From Gloeomargarita sp. SRBZ-1_bins_9 (GTDB lineage Bacteria; Cyanobacteriota; Cyanobacteriia; Gloeomargaritales; Gloeomargaritaceae): a stretch of DNA of 64,000 bases. A program made the translations under genes and the position numbers. Shown here one piece after another: positions 8,395 to 17,414 of this stretch (within the stretch, counting starts at the first letter, position 1; each line of letters starts with the position of its first letter). The notes under the pieces were generated by a model. That model was given only the letters and a program-made list of their open reading frames with translations, ran no database searches and was not told the DNA's origin. The stretch lies in the NCBI GenBank assembly GCA_039794565.1, contig JAUQVX010000001.1:62001-126000 (forward strand). Direction: 5' to 3'.

Positions 8395-9396
8395 TCAACA
8401 AGTTGTTTTATTGCCAATGCGGGGTGGGCGGCTGACGAGTCCCAGTTGCGCCAGGAGAGCCTGGTCCTGTTGGTAGCTGGGGCAGGGGGTGGTGCGGGTG
8501 AGCATCTGGCCGTCGTCGCTGGAAAAAATCGAGTTCACGCCCGCCAGGAAGCACAGGGCCTGTTCCGCCGGACTCAGGTGGGCCCGCCCTGCCGCCAGGC
8601 GCAAATCGCTTTTGGGCATGAGAATCCGGGCGGTGGCCAGCACCCGCAGCACATCCCACAGGGGCACCGGTTCCTGGTTCGCCAGGGGGGTTCCTGGTAC
8701 CCGGGACAGGATATTAATGGGCACCGATTCCGGGTGGGGTTGCAGGCGCGCCAGGGTGGTCAGCAGGTCAATCCGGTCTTGATGGGTTTCCCCCAGCCCC
8801 AAAATCCCTCCGCAACACACGGTGATGGGCGTCTGGCGCACGTGGGCAATGGTGTGGAGACGGTCGTCGTAGGTGCGGGTGGTGATCACCTGGGGGTAAT
8901 AGCGGCGGGAGGTATCCAGGTTGTGGTTGTAGGCGTACAGTCCTGCTTCGCTCAACTGGCGGGCTTGCTCAGATGTCAGCATCCCCAAGGTGCAGCACAC
9001 CTCCAACCCCAGGGCCGTCACCCGGCGGATCATTTCCAGCACCTGGTCAAACTGCCGTCCCGGTCGCACCTCCCGCCAGGCCGCCCCTAGACACAACCGG
9101 CTCACCCCCTGGGCTTTGGCCCGCTCGGCAATGGCCACCACCTGTTCCACATCCATCAGGGGCTGGGGCGTAATGCCCGTCTGGTAGTGGGCCGACTGGG
9201 CGCAATAGGCACAATCTTCGGGGCAACCGCCGGTTTTCACAGACACCAGCTTGCACACCTGCACCTCGCGGGGGGAATGGTAGCGCCGGTGGATCTGTGC
9301 CGCCTGGAGGATCAGTTCCAGTAGGGGTTGCTCGTAAATCGCCTGGACCTCCTCCGGTTGCCAGTCGTAGCGACAGTCGGGTGCCGTAACCGTCAT
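8395..9396 (-). CDS. bioB: Biotin synthase
   Basis: 333-residue radical SAM enzyme that inserts sulfur into dethiobiotin. The cluster motif C58-x3-C62-x2-C65 is in [34 protein letters not shown] and GGILGLGET, both typical of BioB, follow. The 2Fe-2S ligand region [13 protein letters not shown] lies near the C-terminus. I take the ATG at 9396; a TTG two codons upstream is possible. bioF, the first committed step of the same pathway, is at 33.6 kb, so the biotin genes are scattered rather than clustered. Confidence 0.96.
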   Translation of the reverse strand: MTVTAPDCRYDWQPEEVQAIYEQPLLELILQAAQIHRRYHSPREVQVCKLVSVKTGGCPEDCAYCAQSAHYQTGITPQPLMDVEQVVAIAERAKAQGVSRLCLGAAWREVRPGRQFDQVLEMIRRVTALGLEVCCTLGMLTSEQARQLSEAGLYAYNHNLDTSRRYYPQVITTRTYDDRLHTIAHVRQTPITVCCGGILGLGETHQDRIDLLTTLARLQPHPESVPINILSRVPGTPLANQEPVPLWDVLRVLATARILMPKSDLRLAAGRAHLSPAEQALCFLAGVNSIFSSDDGQMLTRTTPCPSYQQDQALLAQLGLVSRPPRIGNKTTC

Positions 9397-9468
9397 TGTC
9401 AATCGCTCGCTTCCATGATTTGGTTATTACTTTGCCCGTAAACGTATCCCACCGCAACTATCAGACCG

Positions 9469-9984
9469 TCAGCGGGGTTTCTTCCTCAGCACCTCCTGGC
9501 ACTCCACCGTCTGCCCATCCCGACTCCGCAGCCAGTAGCACAGGGGCCTTTCCTCCCGGATTTGCCAGGGCAAGGCCGCCATTTGCCCCTGCAGCAACAG
9601 CCACTCCAGGCAATCCCGGTCCAGACAGACCAGGCGGATTCGTCCCCCCTCACCGGCCTTAGCCCCGCCGATTAGGTGCAATTGAGCGCGCCGCCGCAGT
9701 TGATACCAAAACCCCGCCGGTGGCATCCCCCCTGGCCGGTGCAGAGAAATCAGCGGGTCGGTTAACCCCAGGGCCTGTTCGTAGTGGGCGTAGTAATGCA
9801 GGGGAGTTTCGGCCCGTTCCAGCCCCAGGTCCTCCTCCAGGAATCGCCGCGTCGCCTCCAGGTCCGAGGTCATGACGGTGTACACCTTGGGGGAACGGCG
9901 CAGGAATAGCCACAGGGCCGTCCCGTAGCCCACCAGCAGCAACACCATTACCCCCTGGGGGGAAAGCAGTCCTTCCGGCGCCAT
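9469..9984 (-). CDS. Membrane-anchored glyoxalase-like (VOC-type?) protein of unknown function
   Basis: 171 residues with one hydrophobic segment near residues 11-28. The soluble part starts VYTVMTSDLEATRRFLEEDLGL, which resembles the first beta-alpha unit of glyoxalase/VOC-fold domains. Two aligned metal ligands expected of an active VOC enzyme are not evident, so a catalytic role is doubtful. It starts 2 bases after the stop of the RodZ-like gene and should be co-transcribed with it. That would suit a membrane-bound accessory protein, but I recognise no specific function. Confidence 0.6.
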   Translation of the reverse strand: MAPEGLLSPQGVMVLLLVGYGTALWLFLRRSPKVYTVMTSDLEATRRFLEEDLGLERAETPLHYYAHYEQALGLTDPLISLHRPGGMPPAGFWYQLRRRAQLHLIGGAKAGEGGRIRLVCLDRDCLEWLLLQGQMAALPWQIREERPLCYWLRSRDGQTVECQEVLRKKPR

Positions 9985-9986
9985 CG

Positions 9987-10760
9987 CTATCGCACCGGCT
10001 GGGGTGTCAGGGTGGGGTTGTCCACGGTCAATTTCACTTCCTTCACCTCGCCCTTGGCGCCCAGGGGTTGGGCCGGCCCGTCATTGATCCGCACCTGCAC
10101 TTCCCCGGCATTACCCGCCGCCAGCACCAAGGTTTCCCGCGCCGTCCAGGTTTGGGTCATCCCCCCACTCAAAATCCCTTCAAACACCACCTGCCCATCG
10201 GCCACCACCTGCAGCCAGGATTGGCCCGTCAACTCCACCTGCACCCGCAGTTCCCCAGCCGGTGAGGGTGAAGCGGCCACAGGGGACGGGGATGTCGGGG
10301 CCTGGGGCGATGGCTCCGTTGTCTGGGGCGTTGAATCGGGACTTGTTGGGGATGGGGGTGTTGGACGCAATAGATAGGACAGCAGCCCAATCGCCCCCAG
10401 GATCAACAGGAAGTACGTTAGGTACAAATGCCAAGGCCGCAGAGCCGGACCGCTAGGAGGGCGGGACGTGGGCAGGGGCGTGACCGTCATCACCGGCTCC
10501 AAGGGGCTCAAGTCCAAATCTTGAATCTGTAAAAGTTGGGCGTACTGGCGCAGAAAGCCCCGCACATACACGGGTTCCGGTAACTGGTGCACGTCTCCTT
10601 CCTCCAGGGCACGCAACATGCGGGTTTGGATGTGGGTGCGCGCCGCCACGTCCGCCAGGGTGAGATTTTTCTCCTCCCGCACCTGACGCAAATACTGGCC
10701 GATTTCCCGTAAACGCGCCGCTTGTGTAGGGGTGTAGGGACTCACCTTCATACCATCCAT
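9987..10760 (-). CDS. RodZ-like helix-turn-helix membrane protein
   Basis: About 257 residues in RodZ order: a cytoplasmic Cro/CI-type HTH (about 16-75, with LRQVREEKNLTLADVAAR and YVRGFLRQYA), one membrane helix (about 111-131), a Pro/Ser/Thr-rich linker, and a C-terminal DUF4115 domain ending near residue 250. RodZ links MreB filaments to the elongation machinery and sets cell shape; no mreB lies in this window. Two closely spaced in-frame ATGs (10760 and 10751) are possible starts and neither has a strong ribosome site. The gene follows the pseudouridine synthase gene by 30 bases. Confidence 0.8.
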   Translation of the reverse strand: MDGMKVSPYTPTQAARLREIGQYLRQVREEKNLTLADVAARTHIQTRMLRALEEGDVHQLPEPVYVRGFLRQYAQLLQIQDLDLSPLEPVMTVTPLPTSRPPSGPALRPWHLYLTYFLLILGAIGLLSYLLRPTPPSPTSPDSTPQTTEPSPQAPTSPSPVAASPSPAGELRVQVELTGQSWLQVVADGQVVFEGILSGGMTQTWTARETLVLAAGNAGEVQVRINDGPAQPLGAKGEVKEVKLTVDNPTLTPQPVR

Positions 10761-10790
10761 GCACAACCAGACCGGCGGTTTTGCTCTATC

Positions 10791-11522
10791 TTACAAGTTT
10801 ACTTGCGCCCGCACCGCCCGGCAAAAGGCCAATTCCGGCTCTGTCAAGGGACGGATCTTCCCCACCGGCAAGTTCCCCAAATCAATGGCACCGATGGCCT
10901 GTCGATGCAACCGGACCACTGGATAGCCCAACTGGGCTGCCACCCGCCGGATTTGTCGGTTGCGTCCCTCCCGCAGGCGCACCTCCAACAGGGTTTGTTG
11001 AGGGAAGGTCCGCAACACCCGCACCTGGGCCGGCAAGGTGGGTCGTCCGTCCAGTTCCACCCCCTGCCGCCACCGTTCGAGAACCCGCGCCGAGGGATGC
11101 CCCGCCACCCACACCCAGTACACCTTCCACACGGGATGGCGGGGATGGGTCAAGGCCAGGGTTAATTCCCCATCGTTGGTGAGCAACAAGGCCCCTGTAG
11201 TGTCCACATCCAAACGGCCCACGGGATACAACGGCGGCAGGCCCGGCGGCAAAAAATCCCGTACAGTTCGGCGTCCTTGGGGGTCATAGCAGGTGCTGAC
11301 CACCCCCAGGGGTTTGTGCAGCAGGTAGTAGTACCGGCGGGGGGCCGGGGGTAAAGGCCGACCTTGTACCGTGATCTGATCCACCTGGGGGTCACACCTT
11401 TGCCCCAACTGGGCCGGTCGTCCGTTGACCCACACCTGTCCTGCCCGGATGAGCGCTTCTGCCTGCCGCCGCGCCGCCACCCCTCGTTGGGCCAGAATTT
11501 TCTGTAACCGCTGGATTGTCAT
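10791..11522 (-). CDS. RsuA/RluB-family rRNA pseudouridine synthase
   Basis: 243 residues. An N-terminal S4 RNA-binding domain (about 1-50, RLQKILAQRGVAARRQAE) is followed by the RsuA/RluB/E/F catalytic domain with the GRLDVDTTGALLLTNDG motif and catalytic Asp105. EGRNRQIRRVAAQLGYPV is the second family motif. It isomerises a uridine in ribosomal RNA; which position cannot be read from sequence alone, though RluB (23S) is the commonest match. Its ATG overlaps the stop of the peroxiredoxin gene as ATGA, implying translational coupling. Confidence 0.9.
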   Translation of the reverse strand: MTIQRLQKILAQRGVAARRQAEALIRAGQVWVNGRPAQLGQRCDPQVDQITVQGRPLPPAPRRYYYLLHKPLGVVSTCYDPQGRRTVRDFLPPGLPPLYPVGRLDVDTTGALLLTNDGELTLALTHPRHPVWKVYWVWVAGHPSARVLERWRQGVELDGRPTLPAQVRVLRTFPQQTLLEVRLREGRNRQIRRVAAQLGYPVVRLHRQAIGAIDLGNLPVGKIRPLTEPELAFCRAVRAQVNL

Positions 11523-11962
11523 CCGGCTAAACCCAAGTCCGCCAAGATATCGCTGGCATGGGTGGCCGTGTTGACCGTGGTATAGACACGACTGATTTTG
11601 CCCTGGGGGTCAATGACATAGGTCACCCGTTTGCTGTACCCACCCCCGTCGACGTCGTAGGCCCGGCTGATGGCCCCATCCGTATCCACCAGCAGGGGAA
11701 AGGGTAGGTTGTACTTCTGGGTAAAGGCCTGGTGCGATGCCTGGTCGTCTCGACTGACCCCCAACACCACTACATTGTGCTGCTGGTAGGTGGCATAGTG
11801 GTCCCGGAACCCACAGGCTTCCTTGGTGCAACCGGGGGTGTCGTCCTTGGGATAGAAATACAGCACCACGGTTTTACCCGCAAAATCGGCCAACGATACG
11901 GGGCGACCCTGGGTGTCCACCGTGCGAAAATCAGGCGCCTGCATCCCTACAGCCAGAGCCAT
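11519..11962 (-). CDS. bcp: Peroxiredoxin, Bcp/PrxQ type
   Basis: 147-residue thiol peroxidase. The peroxidatic Cys45 and resolving Cys50 sit in KDDTPGCTKEACGFRD, the C-x4-C spacing of 1-Cys-loop PrxQ enzymes that form an intramolecular disulfide and are recycled by thioredoxin. The ATG at 11962 has GGAGG at 6-base spacing; an ATG two codons upstream abuts the ribosome site and is less likely. First gene of a bcp / rluB-like / rodZ-like / unknown operon, divergent from trmL. Confidence 0.93.
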   Translation of the reverse strand: MALAVGMQAPDFRTVDTQGRPVSLADFAGKTVVLYFYPKDDTPGCTKEACGFRDHYATYQQHNVVVLGVSRDDQASHQAFTQKYNLPFPLLVDTDGAISRAYDVDGGGYSKRVTYVIDPQGKISRVYTTVNTATHASDILADLGLAG

Positions 11963-12121
11963 AACCATCCTCCACGCATCGGTCAAGGCTATTGTATCGT
12001 CTGGAACCGGTAAACCCCCATAACACCGGCGTAAAAGCCAATTCATCCCCCGCAGGTAGTGATTACAATTCCTAATAGGCCACCGAAAATTAAAATAAAT
12101 TTAAAGATGCTAATCGAAGGA

Positions 12122-12610
12122 ATGTACAGCTTTTGTGATACGGATTTCCCCTTGCATGTTGTTTTGGTCCAGCCGCAGATTCCCCCTAATACTGGCAATA
12201 TCGCCCGCACCTGTGCGGCAACACGCACACCTTTACATCTCATTGGACCCCTAGGATTTGAACTAAGCGACCGCTATTTGAAACGGGCTGGTCTGGACTA
12301 CTGGCCCTATGTCCGCTACCGGGTTTATCCTGATTGGCCCAGTTTTGTCAGTACATGTACCCCAGTGAATGGACGCTGGCTGGCCTTTACTCCCCAGGCG
12401 GAAACCTGCTTTTGGGACTACCGATTTCGCTGGGGCGACTGGCTGTTTTTTGGCAGCGAAACCACGGGCTTACCGCAGATTTGCCTGCAGGCTTGTCATG
12501 CACATTTACATATCCCCATGGTGGAACCGGGCGTGCGCAGCCTCAACCTATCGGTAAGCGTGGCCGTGGCCCTGTTTGAAGCCCGCCGCCAGCTTTATCA
12601 CGAGAAATGA
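12122..12610 (+). CDS. trmL: tRNA (cytidine/uridine-34-2'-O)-methyltransferase
   Basis: 162-residue SPOUT (trefoil-knot) methyltransferase of the TrmL family, which methylates the wobble nucleotide of tRNA-Leu isoacceptors. The signatures HVVLVQPQIPPNTGNIARTC at the N-terminus and the SAM-binding knot GSETTGLPQ and VRSLNLSVSVAVALFEA near the C-terminus are all present. Upstream in-frame starts (ATG 12107, GTG 12059) lie in AT-rich, non-conserved sequence that looks like the promoter region shared with bcp, so the ATG at 12122, with AAGGA just before it, is preferred. Confidence 0.88.
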   Translation: MYSFCDTDFPLHVVLVQPQIPPNTGNIARTCAATRTPLHLIGPLGFELSDRYLKRAGLDYWPYVRYRVYPDWPSFVSTCTPVNGRWLAFTPQAETCFWDYRFRWGDWLFFGSETTGLPQICLQACHAHLHIPMVEPGVRSLNLSVSVAVALFEARRQLYHEK

Positions 12611-12734
12611 CATATGGTATGTGATCCAAAGCACATATAACATTTGTTTAATCTTTAGGGGTAGGTCCGGACGGGAACATCGGCCTTGCCAGGGATAAGG
12701 ATTTATCATCGGGGGTTTACGGCTGCTGGGTGTC

Positions 12735-12855
12735 ACCCACTAAATAACAGGACTAGAGCGATGGGACGATGTTCCCAGTGGTGGAGGGGTGAATCGGGTG
12801 TTGGGTCCAACCGACACGCGGGTAGCCCTGAGCAGGTTCGCTCCTTGAGTGGTTG
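12735..12855 (+). promoter_or_regulatory. Structured leader, candidate c-di-AMP (ydaO/yuaA-type) riboswitch
   Basis: The 277-base leader of the LysM-M23 gene holds conserved-looking blocks in ydaO order: AGAGCGATGGGAC with a GGGA/TCCC hairpin, then GGGGTGAATC, then CCGACA and GGGTAGCCC, enclosed by complementary CCACT (12738-12742) and AGTGG (12848-12852). c-di-AMP riboswitches are known upstream of cell-wall hydrolase genes in cyanobacteria and Firmicutes. GTCACC near 12731 could pair with GGTGAC of the ribosome site at about 12880-12885. I matched this from memory; a covariance-model search would decide. Confidence 0.5.
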
Positions 12856-12887
12856 TTTTCCTCACACCCGTTTTTAGGAGGTGACCC

Positions 12888-14276
12888 ATGCCGCAGCATG
12901 ACTGCCGCCATTTTGACTGGCAACCTCTGCAAGTTTTTCCTGAATCTATGGCCTCGATCCCGAGCGATACGCCGGCACGCTCTCTGGCTACTTCGTCGGT
13001 GTTGACGGGCCTGGTGGCTGTGGGTGCTCTGGTGGGGCAGGGAGTGGTCTGGGCCCAGGAGCCGGTGTTAACAGCGGAGGTGCCATCTCAGCAGCAGGAA
13101 GCCGGTGGAGCCGTGGCGCCGGAGGAACTCCTGTTGGAGCACCGGGTGCGGGCGGGCGAAACCCTCTGGCAGTTGTCTTACTTGTATCAGGTGTCGGTGG
13201 AAGAACTGGCCCGCTTTAACGGCCTGCAACCGAATCAGGTGCTGGCGGTGGGTCAAGTGCTGCGAATTCCTCCCCGTTCGACGGCGCCTAATCGCACGGA
13301 AACCCTGCTGGAGCGGGTACGGCGACAGGCCTTGGCCCGACAGGGACGTTTACCGGCCCAGGCCACGACGCTAATGGAAGCACCCCGGCTGGTGGCGCAT
13401 AGTGCCCAGGAGGTCTCACCCAAGTACCTGGGGACCTATCGGGTGCAACCGGGAGATACCTTGAGCGAGATTGCCCGCCGTTATCAGGTTTCGTTGCCGG
13501 AATTGGTGCGCTGGAATCGCCTGAGAAATCCTGACCTGCTCTATCCGGGTCAAGTGTTGCGCATCCCCAGTCCGGCCTTGCTGCCCCCGGCTACGGCCCA
13601 ACGGCCTGTGCCCCAGGTGTTGGCCAATTTGCGTGCGCCCCGGTTGGCCACGCCCTCAGCGCCGACACCACGGCCCAGTACACCGCCGGTCAATCCCCTC
13701 CAGGGAACGGATGCCCTGGGTGAGCTGAATACGGATAACCTACGGCGGCAACCAGCGGTTCAGGACCTATCGGCCATCCTGCCGCCTGTGTTTCCGCCCC
13801 TGCCATCGGAAGGCACTGCGGATGACCGGCAAGCTTTGACGTTGCCCCCATTGGAAAACATTGACCGGTTTCTCCCCAAAGACCCCAGCTTCTTCCGGAG
13901 CTATATCTGGCCGACGCGGGGCATTATCACTTCGGGTTTTGGACCGCGTTGGGGGCGGATGCACCAGGGGATTGATATTGCCGGGCCGGTAGGGACGCCG
14001 ATTGTGGCCGCTGCGCCGGGGACGGTCATCTTTGCCGGTTGGAATTCGGGCGGTTACGGCAATCTGGTGAAAATCCAGCATGACAACGGCAGCGTCACCT
14101 ACTATGCCCACAACCATCGTCTGTTGGTGCGGCCCAACCAACGGGTGGAACAGGGGCAGTTGATTGCGGAGATGGGCAGCACTGGCTTTAGCACCGGGCC
14201 ACACCTGCACTTTGAAATCCGCAAGCCGGGCCGGGGGCCGGTGAATCCCATAGCCTTCTTGCCGCCCCGTCGGTAA
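12888..14276 (+). CDS. LysM-LysM-M23 peptidoglycan endopeptidase (NlpD/MepM-like)
   Basis: 462-residue exported cell-wall protein. A hydrophobic segment (about 40-56, ending VVWAQ) serves as signal or anchor. Two LysM peptidoglycan-binding repeats (about 85-128 and 184-227) and a Pro-rich linker lead to a C-terminal M23 peptidase or LytM domain. The zinc ligands are present: His359 and Asp363 in MHQGIDIAG, and His439/His441 in GPHLHFE. This indicates an active peptidase rather than a degenerate NlpD activator. AGGAGGTGACCC precedes the ATG. The long structured leader suggests control at the RNA level. Confidence 0.92.
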   Translation: MPQHDCRHFDWQPLQVFPESMASIPSDTPARSLATSSVLTGLVAVGALVGQGVVWAQEPVLTAEVPSQQQEAGGAVAPEELLLEHRVRAGETLWQLSYLYQVSVEELARFNGLQPNQVLAVGQVLRIPPRSTAPNRTETLLERVRRQALARQGRLPAQATTLMEAPRLVAHSAQEVSPKYLGTYRVQPGDTLSEIARRYQVSLPELVRWNRLRNPDLLYPGQVLRIPSPALLPPATAQRPVPQVLANLRAPRLATPSAPTPRPSTPPVNPLQGTDALGELNTDNLRRQPAVQDLSAILPPVFPPLPSEGTADDRQALTLPPLENIDRFLPKDPSFFRSYIWPTRGIITSGFGPRWGRMHQGIDIAGPVGTPIVAAAPGTVIFAGWNSGGYGNLVKIQHDNGSVTYYAHNHRLLVRPNQRVEQGQLIAEMGSTGFSTGPHLHFEIRKPGRGPVNPIAFLPPRR

Positions 14277-14412
14277 CGGTTTGCCCAGTTGGTTTGTAGG
14301 GGGTGTGGGGTCATGGGAGGTCCTGTGGCCCCTTATTGATTGCCGGGTGGGGGAACCCCAGGCTTTGTGAAAAAACCTATACAATTTTGAAAAGTTTACC
14401 TAGGGTTTACCG

Positions 14413-15810
14413 ATGGAAACACTTGGGCAACGTTGCTCTGCCTGGCTACAGCGGCGTTTGTTGCTGGGGTGGGAGCCAACGCCGGAGTTGCTGGTGATTC
14501 TACTGGTGTATTTTGTGCAGGGGGTCATTGGTCTGGCCCGGCTGGCGGTGAGTTTTTTTCTCAAGGACGAGCTGGGACTGACGCCGGCGACGGTGGCGGC
14601 TTTGACGGGAATTGCGGCGTTGCCCTGGATGGTGAAACCGCTGCTGGGGCTGGTGGCGGATGGACTACCCCTGGCAGGTTACCGGCGACGCTCCTATTTG
14701 ATGCTCTCGGGGGTCCTGGGGGCCACGGCTTGGGGGTTGCTGGCGACGTGGGTGCAGCGACCTGGGCAGGCGGTGGCGGCCATTACCTTGGCGTCTTTGG
14801 CCACGGCGCTGGGGGATGTGATTGCCGATTCGTTGGTGGTGGAACGGGTGCGGGGGGCGGGCCAGAGCCATACGGGGTCGCTGCAATCCTTGTGTTGGGG
14901 AACCAGTGCCCTGGGGGGGGTGCTCACGGCCTATTTCAGCGGAGCCTTGCTGGAGCATTTGGGGACGCGGGCGGTGTTTGCCCTTACGGCCTTGTTCCCG
15001 GTGCTGGTGACCCTAGGGGCTTGGTGGGTGCAGGAACGACCCCAGCCCCGTACCCAGCAGATGGTGCGACAGATGGGGCACCAGGTGCGGCAACTGTGGC
15101 AGGCAGTACGCCAACCCAGTATTTTCCTGCCGACGGCGTTTTTGTTTCTCTGGCAGGCGACACCCACGTCCGACAGCGCGTTTTTCTTTTTTGTGACCAA
15201 TGAGTTGCACTTTCCGCCGGAGTTTTTGGGCCGGGTGCGGCTGGTGACCAGTGTGGCGGCCCTGGTGGGGGTGTGGATTTTCCAACGCTATTTGCGGGAG
15301 GTGCCAATTCGTCGCCTGTTGTTCTGGACGACGGTGCTCTCGAGCGCCCTGGGGATGACCACCCTACTTTTGGTCACCCACACCAACCGGTGGCTGGGGA
15401 TTCCTGACCGCTGGTTTAGTTTGGGCGATAGCGCCATCTTAACGGTGATGGGGGAAATCGGGTTTATGCCGGTGCTGGTGCTGGCGGCGCGCTTGTGTCC
15501 CCCGGGGATTGAGGCCAGCCTGTTTGCCCTGTTGATGTCGGTGCTGAATTTGGCGGGGGGGGTGGCCCATGAGTTGGGGGCGCTGTTGACCCACCTGCTG
15601 GGCATTACGGAAACCCGGTTCGACCGGCTGTGGCTGTTGATCACCATTACCAATCTCAGCAGCCTGTTGCCCCTACCGCTGTTGGGTTGGCTCCCCGATG
15701 AGAAGGCGGCGCCCAAATCAGAATTGCCCCCGGCGGTGGTGGCCGATACGGTGGTGCTGGGGGAGGTGGCGCCGGGGTTGCATTTCGAGGCGGTGGAGGT
15801 GGAGTCCTAA
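14413..15810 (+). CDS. Folate/biopterin transporter (FBT, MFS-related)
   Basis: 465 residues with about twelve hydrophobic segments and the FBT/BT1 family layout. The motif near residues 65-90 ([20 protein letters not shown]) and [15 protein letters not shown] are typical of the cyanobacterial and plastid folate-biopterin transporters. These inner-membrane or plastid-envelope proteins carry folates. A TATACAAT stretch upstream may serve as -10. The stop TAA shares its bases with the stop of the convergent nfu gene (CTAA, 15807-15810). Confidence 0.88.
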   Translation: METLGQRCSAWLQRRLLLGWEPTPELLVILLVYFVQGVIGLARLAVSFFLKDELGLTPATVAALTGIAALPWMVKPLLGLVADGLPLAGYRRRSYLMLSGVLGATAWGLLATWVQRPGQAVAAITLASLATALGDVIADSLVVERVRGAGQSHTGSLQSLCWGTSALGGVLTAYFSGALLEHLGTRAVFALTALFPVLVTLGAWWVQERPQPRTQQMVRQMGHQVRQLWQAVRQPSIFLPTAFLFLWQATPTSDSAFFFFVTNELHFPPEFLGRVRLVTSVAALVGVWIFQRYLREVPIRRLLFWTTVLSSALGMTTLLLVTHTNRWLGIPDRWFSLGDSAILTVMGEIGFMPVLVLAARLCPPGIEASLFALLMSVLNLAGGVAHELGALLTHLLGITETRFDRLWLLITITNLSSLLPLPLLGWLPDEKAAPKSELPPAVVADTVVLGEVAPGLHFEAVEVES

Positions 15811-16046
15811 AAGACTTGCTCGACTTCGGCGATTTCTGGGATAAATTCCTTGAGGCGCCGTTCGATGCCCATACGCAGGGTCATGGTGGAACTGGGGCAG
15901 GCACCACAGGCTCCCTGTAACCGCAGCCGCACAATGGGGCCGTCAATTTCCACCAACTCCACGTTGCCCCCATCGGCCATTAGGTAGGGGCGCATTTCGT
16001 CCAGGACTTTTTCCACGTTTTCCACGGTCAACGGCAAGGTCTCCAT
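15807..16046 (-). CDS. Nfu-type iron-sulfur cluster scaffold
   Basis: 79-residue stand-alone NifU C-terminal domain. The cluster-binding C47-x2-C50 is in [18 protein letters not shown]. Cyanobacterial Nfu delivers 4Fe-4S clusters, notably to photosystem I, and small proteins of this size are the norm in the phylum. It is divergent from glyA across 93 bases and shares its stop with the convergent transporter gene. Confidence 0.93.
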   Translation of the reverse strand: METLPLTVENVEKVLDEMRPYLMADGGNVELVEIDGPIVRLRLQGACGACPSSTMTLRMGIERRLKEFIPEIAEVEQVF

Positions 16047-16139
16047 AGGCTTCCCCCAATCAGGCTATGATGGGACAGGGATACGGCGGTAAACGCTCAT
16101 CCTTAAGTGTAACGTGGAAGTTCAGTTGGGGGGAAAACG

Positions 16140-17414
16140 GTGACGGATATTGCCCTAGCGCAGTTGGCGGCAACCGACCCGGTGGTGGCGGATTTGTTGG
16201 CCCAGGAGTTGCAACGGCAGCGGGACCACCTGGAGTTGATCGCCAGTGAAAATTTTGCGTCGCCGGCGGTGATGGCGGCCCAGGGGTCGGTGCTGACCAA
16301 TAAGTACGCGGAAGGTCTGCCGGGGAAGCGCTACTACGGTGGGTGTGAGGTGATTGACGCGGTTGAGCAGTTGGCCATTGACCGGGCGAAGGCCCTGTTT
16401 GGGGCGGCCCACGCCAACGTGCAACCCCATTCCGGCGCCCAGGCGAACCAGGCGGTGTTTCTGGCGCTGCTACAACCGGGGGACACGATTCTCAGCATGG
16501 ATTTGAGCCACGGGGGACATTTGACCCACGGTTCGCCGGTGAATTTGTCGGGGATGTGGTTCCGGGCGGTGCATTACGGGGTGCATCCCCAAACCCACCG
16601 GCTGGACTATGACCAGATTCGCGACCTGGCGCGGCAACATCGGCCTAAGTTGATCATCTGCGGCTATTCGGCCTATCCCCGCCAGATTGATTTCGTGGCT
16701 TTCCGGGCGATTGCTGACGAGGTGGGGGCCTATTTGCTGGCGGATATAGCCCATATTGCGGGGTTGGTGGCAGCAGGGGTGCATCCTAGTCCCTTGCCCC
16801 ATTGCCATGTGGTGACGACGACGACCCATAAAACGTTGCGGGGACCCCGGGGGGGGCTGATTCTCACCAATGACCCAGAACTGGGCAAGAAACTGGACAA
16901 GGCGGTGTTTCCGGGGGTTCAGGGGGGGCCGCTGGAGCATGTGATTGCGGCGAAGGCGGTGGCCTTTGGGGAGGCGTTGCGCCCGGATTTTCGCACCTAC
17001 ATCCAGCAGGTGGTGCGCAATGCCCAGGTGCTGGCCCAGGGGTTGCAGGAACGGGGGTTGCCGGTAATCAGCGGCGGTACGGATAACCACCTGGTGCTGG
17101 TGGATGTGCGACCCACGGGCTTGACGGGGAAAGCGGCGGATGCCCTGCTGGGGGCAATTAATGTGACGGTGAACAAAAACACGATTCCCTTTGACCCGCA
17201 ACCGCCATTTGTGACTAGTGGGATTCGCTTGGGGACGCCGGCGATGACGACCCGGGGATTTGCTGAGGCGGAGTTTGCCGAAGTGGCAGCGATCATTGCT
17301 CACCGGTTGTATCACCCGGGGGATACGTCGGGACGGGAGCGAGTGGCGGCCCTGTGTCGGCGGTTTCCCCTGTATAGCCATTTGCCCCAGCGCGAGGTGG
17401 TGCCGGTGTCGTGA
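16140..17414 (+). CDS. glyA: Serine hydroxymethyltransferase
   Basis: 424-residue PLP enzyme that interconverts serine and glycine with tetrahydrofolate. It works in one-carbon metabolism and photorespiration. The PLP lysine is Lys231 in [30 protein letters not shown] and [10 protein letters not shown] are further family signatures. The start is a GTG preceded by a G-rich stretch. It overlaps the next gene by one base (TGATG), so it heads a three-gene operon with a glycosyl-phosphate transferase and bvdR. folD, the other one-carbon gene in the window, is at 56 kb. Confidence 0.96.
   Translation: MTDIALAQLAATDPVVADLLAQELQRQRDHLELIASENFASPAVMAAQGSVLTNKYAEGLPGKRYYGGCEVIDAVEQLAIDRAKALFGAAHANVQPHSGAQANQAVFLALLQPGDTILSMDLSHGGHLTHGSPVNLSGMWFRAVHYGVHPQTHRLDYDQIRDLARQHRPKLIICGYSAYPRQIDFVAFRAIADEVGAYLLADIAHIAGLVAAGVHPSPLPHCHVVTTTTHKTLRGPRGGLILTNDPELGKKLDKAVFPGVQGGPLEHVIAAKAVAFGEALRPDFRTYIQQVVRNAQVLAQGLQERGLPVISGGTDNHLVLVDVRPTGLTGKAADALLGAINVTVNKNTIPFDPQPPFVTSGIRLGTPAMTTRGFAEAEFAEVAAIIAHRLYHPGDTSGRERVAALCRRFPLYSHLPQREVVPVS

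Noticed and set aside
16470-17381. 303-codon open frame antisense to glyA
   Set aside because: Low-information His/Arg/Pro-rich translation with no domain; glyA is complete.
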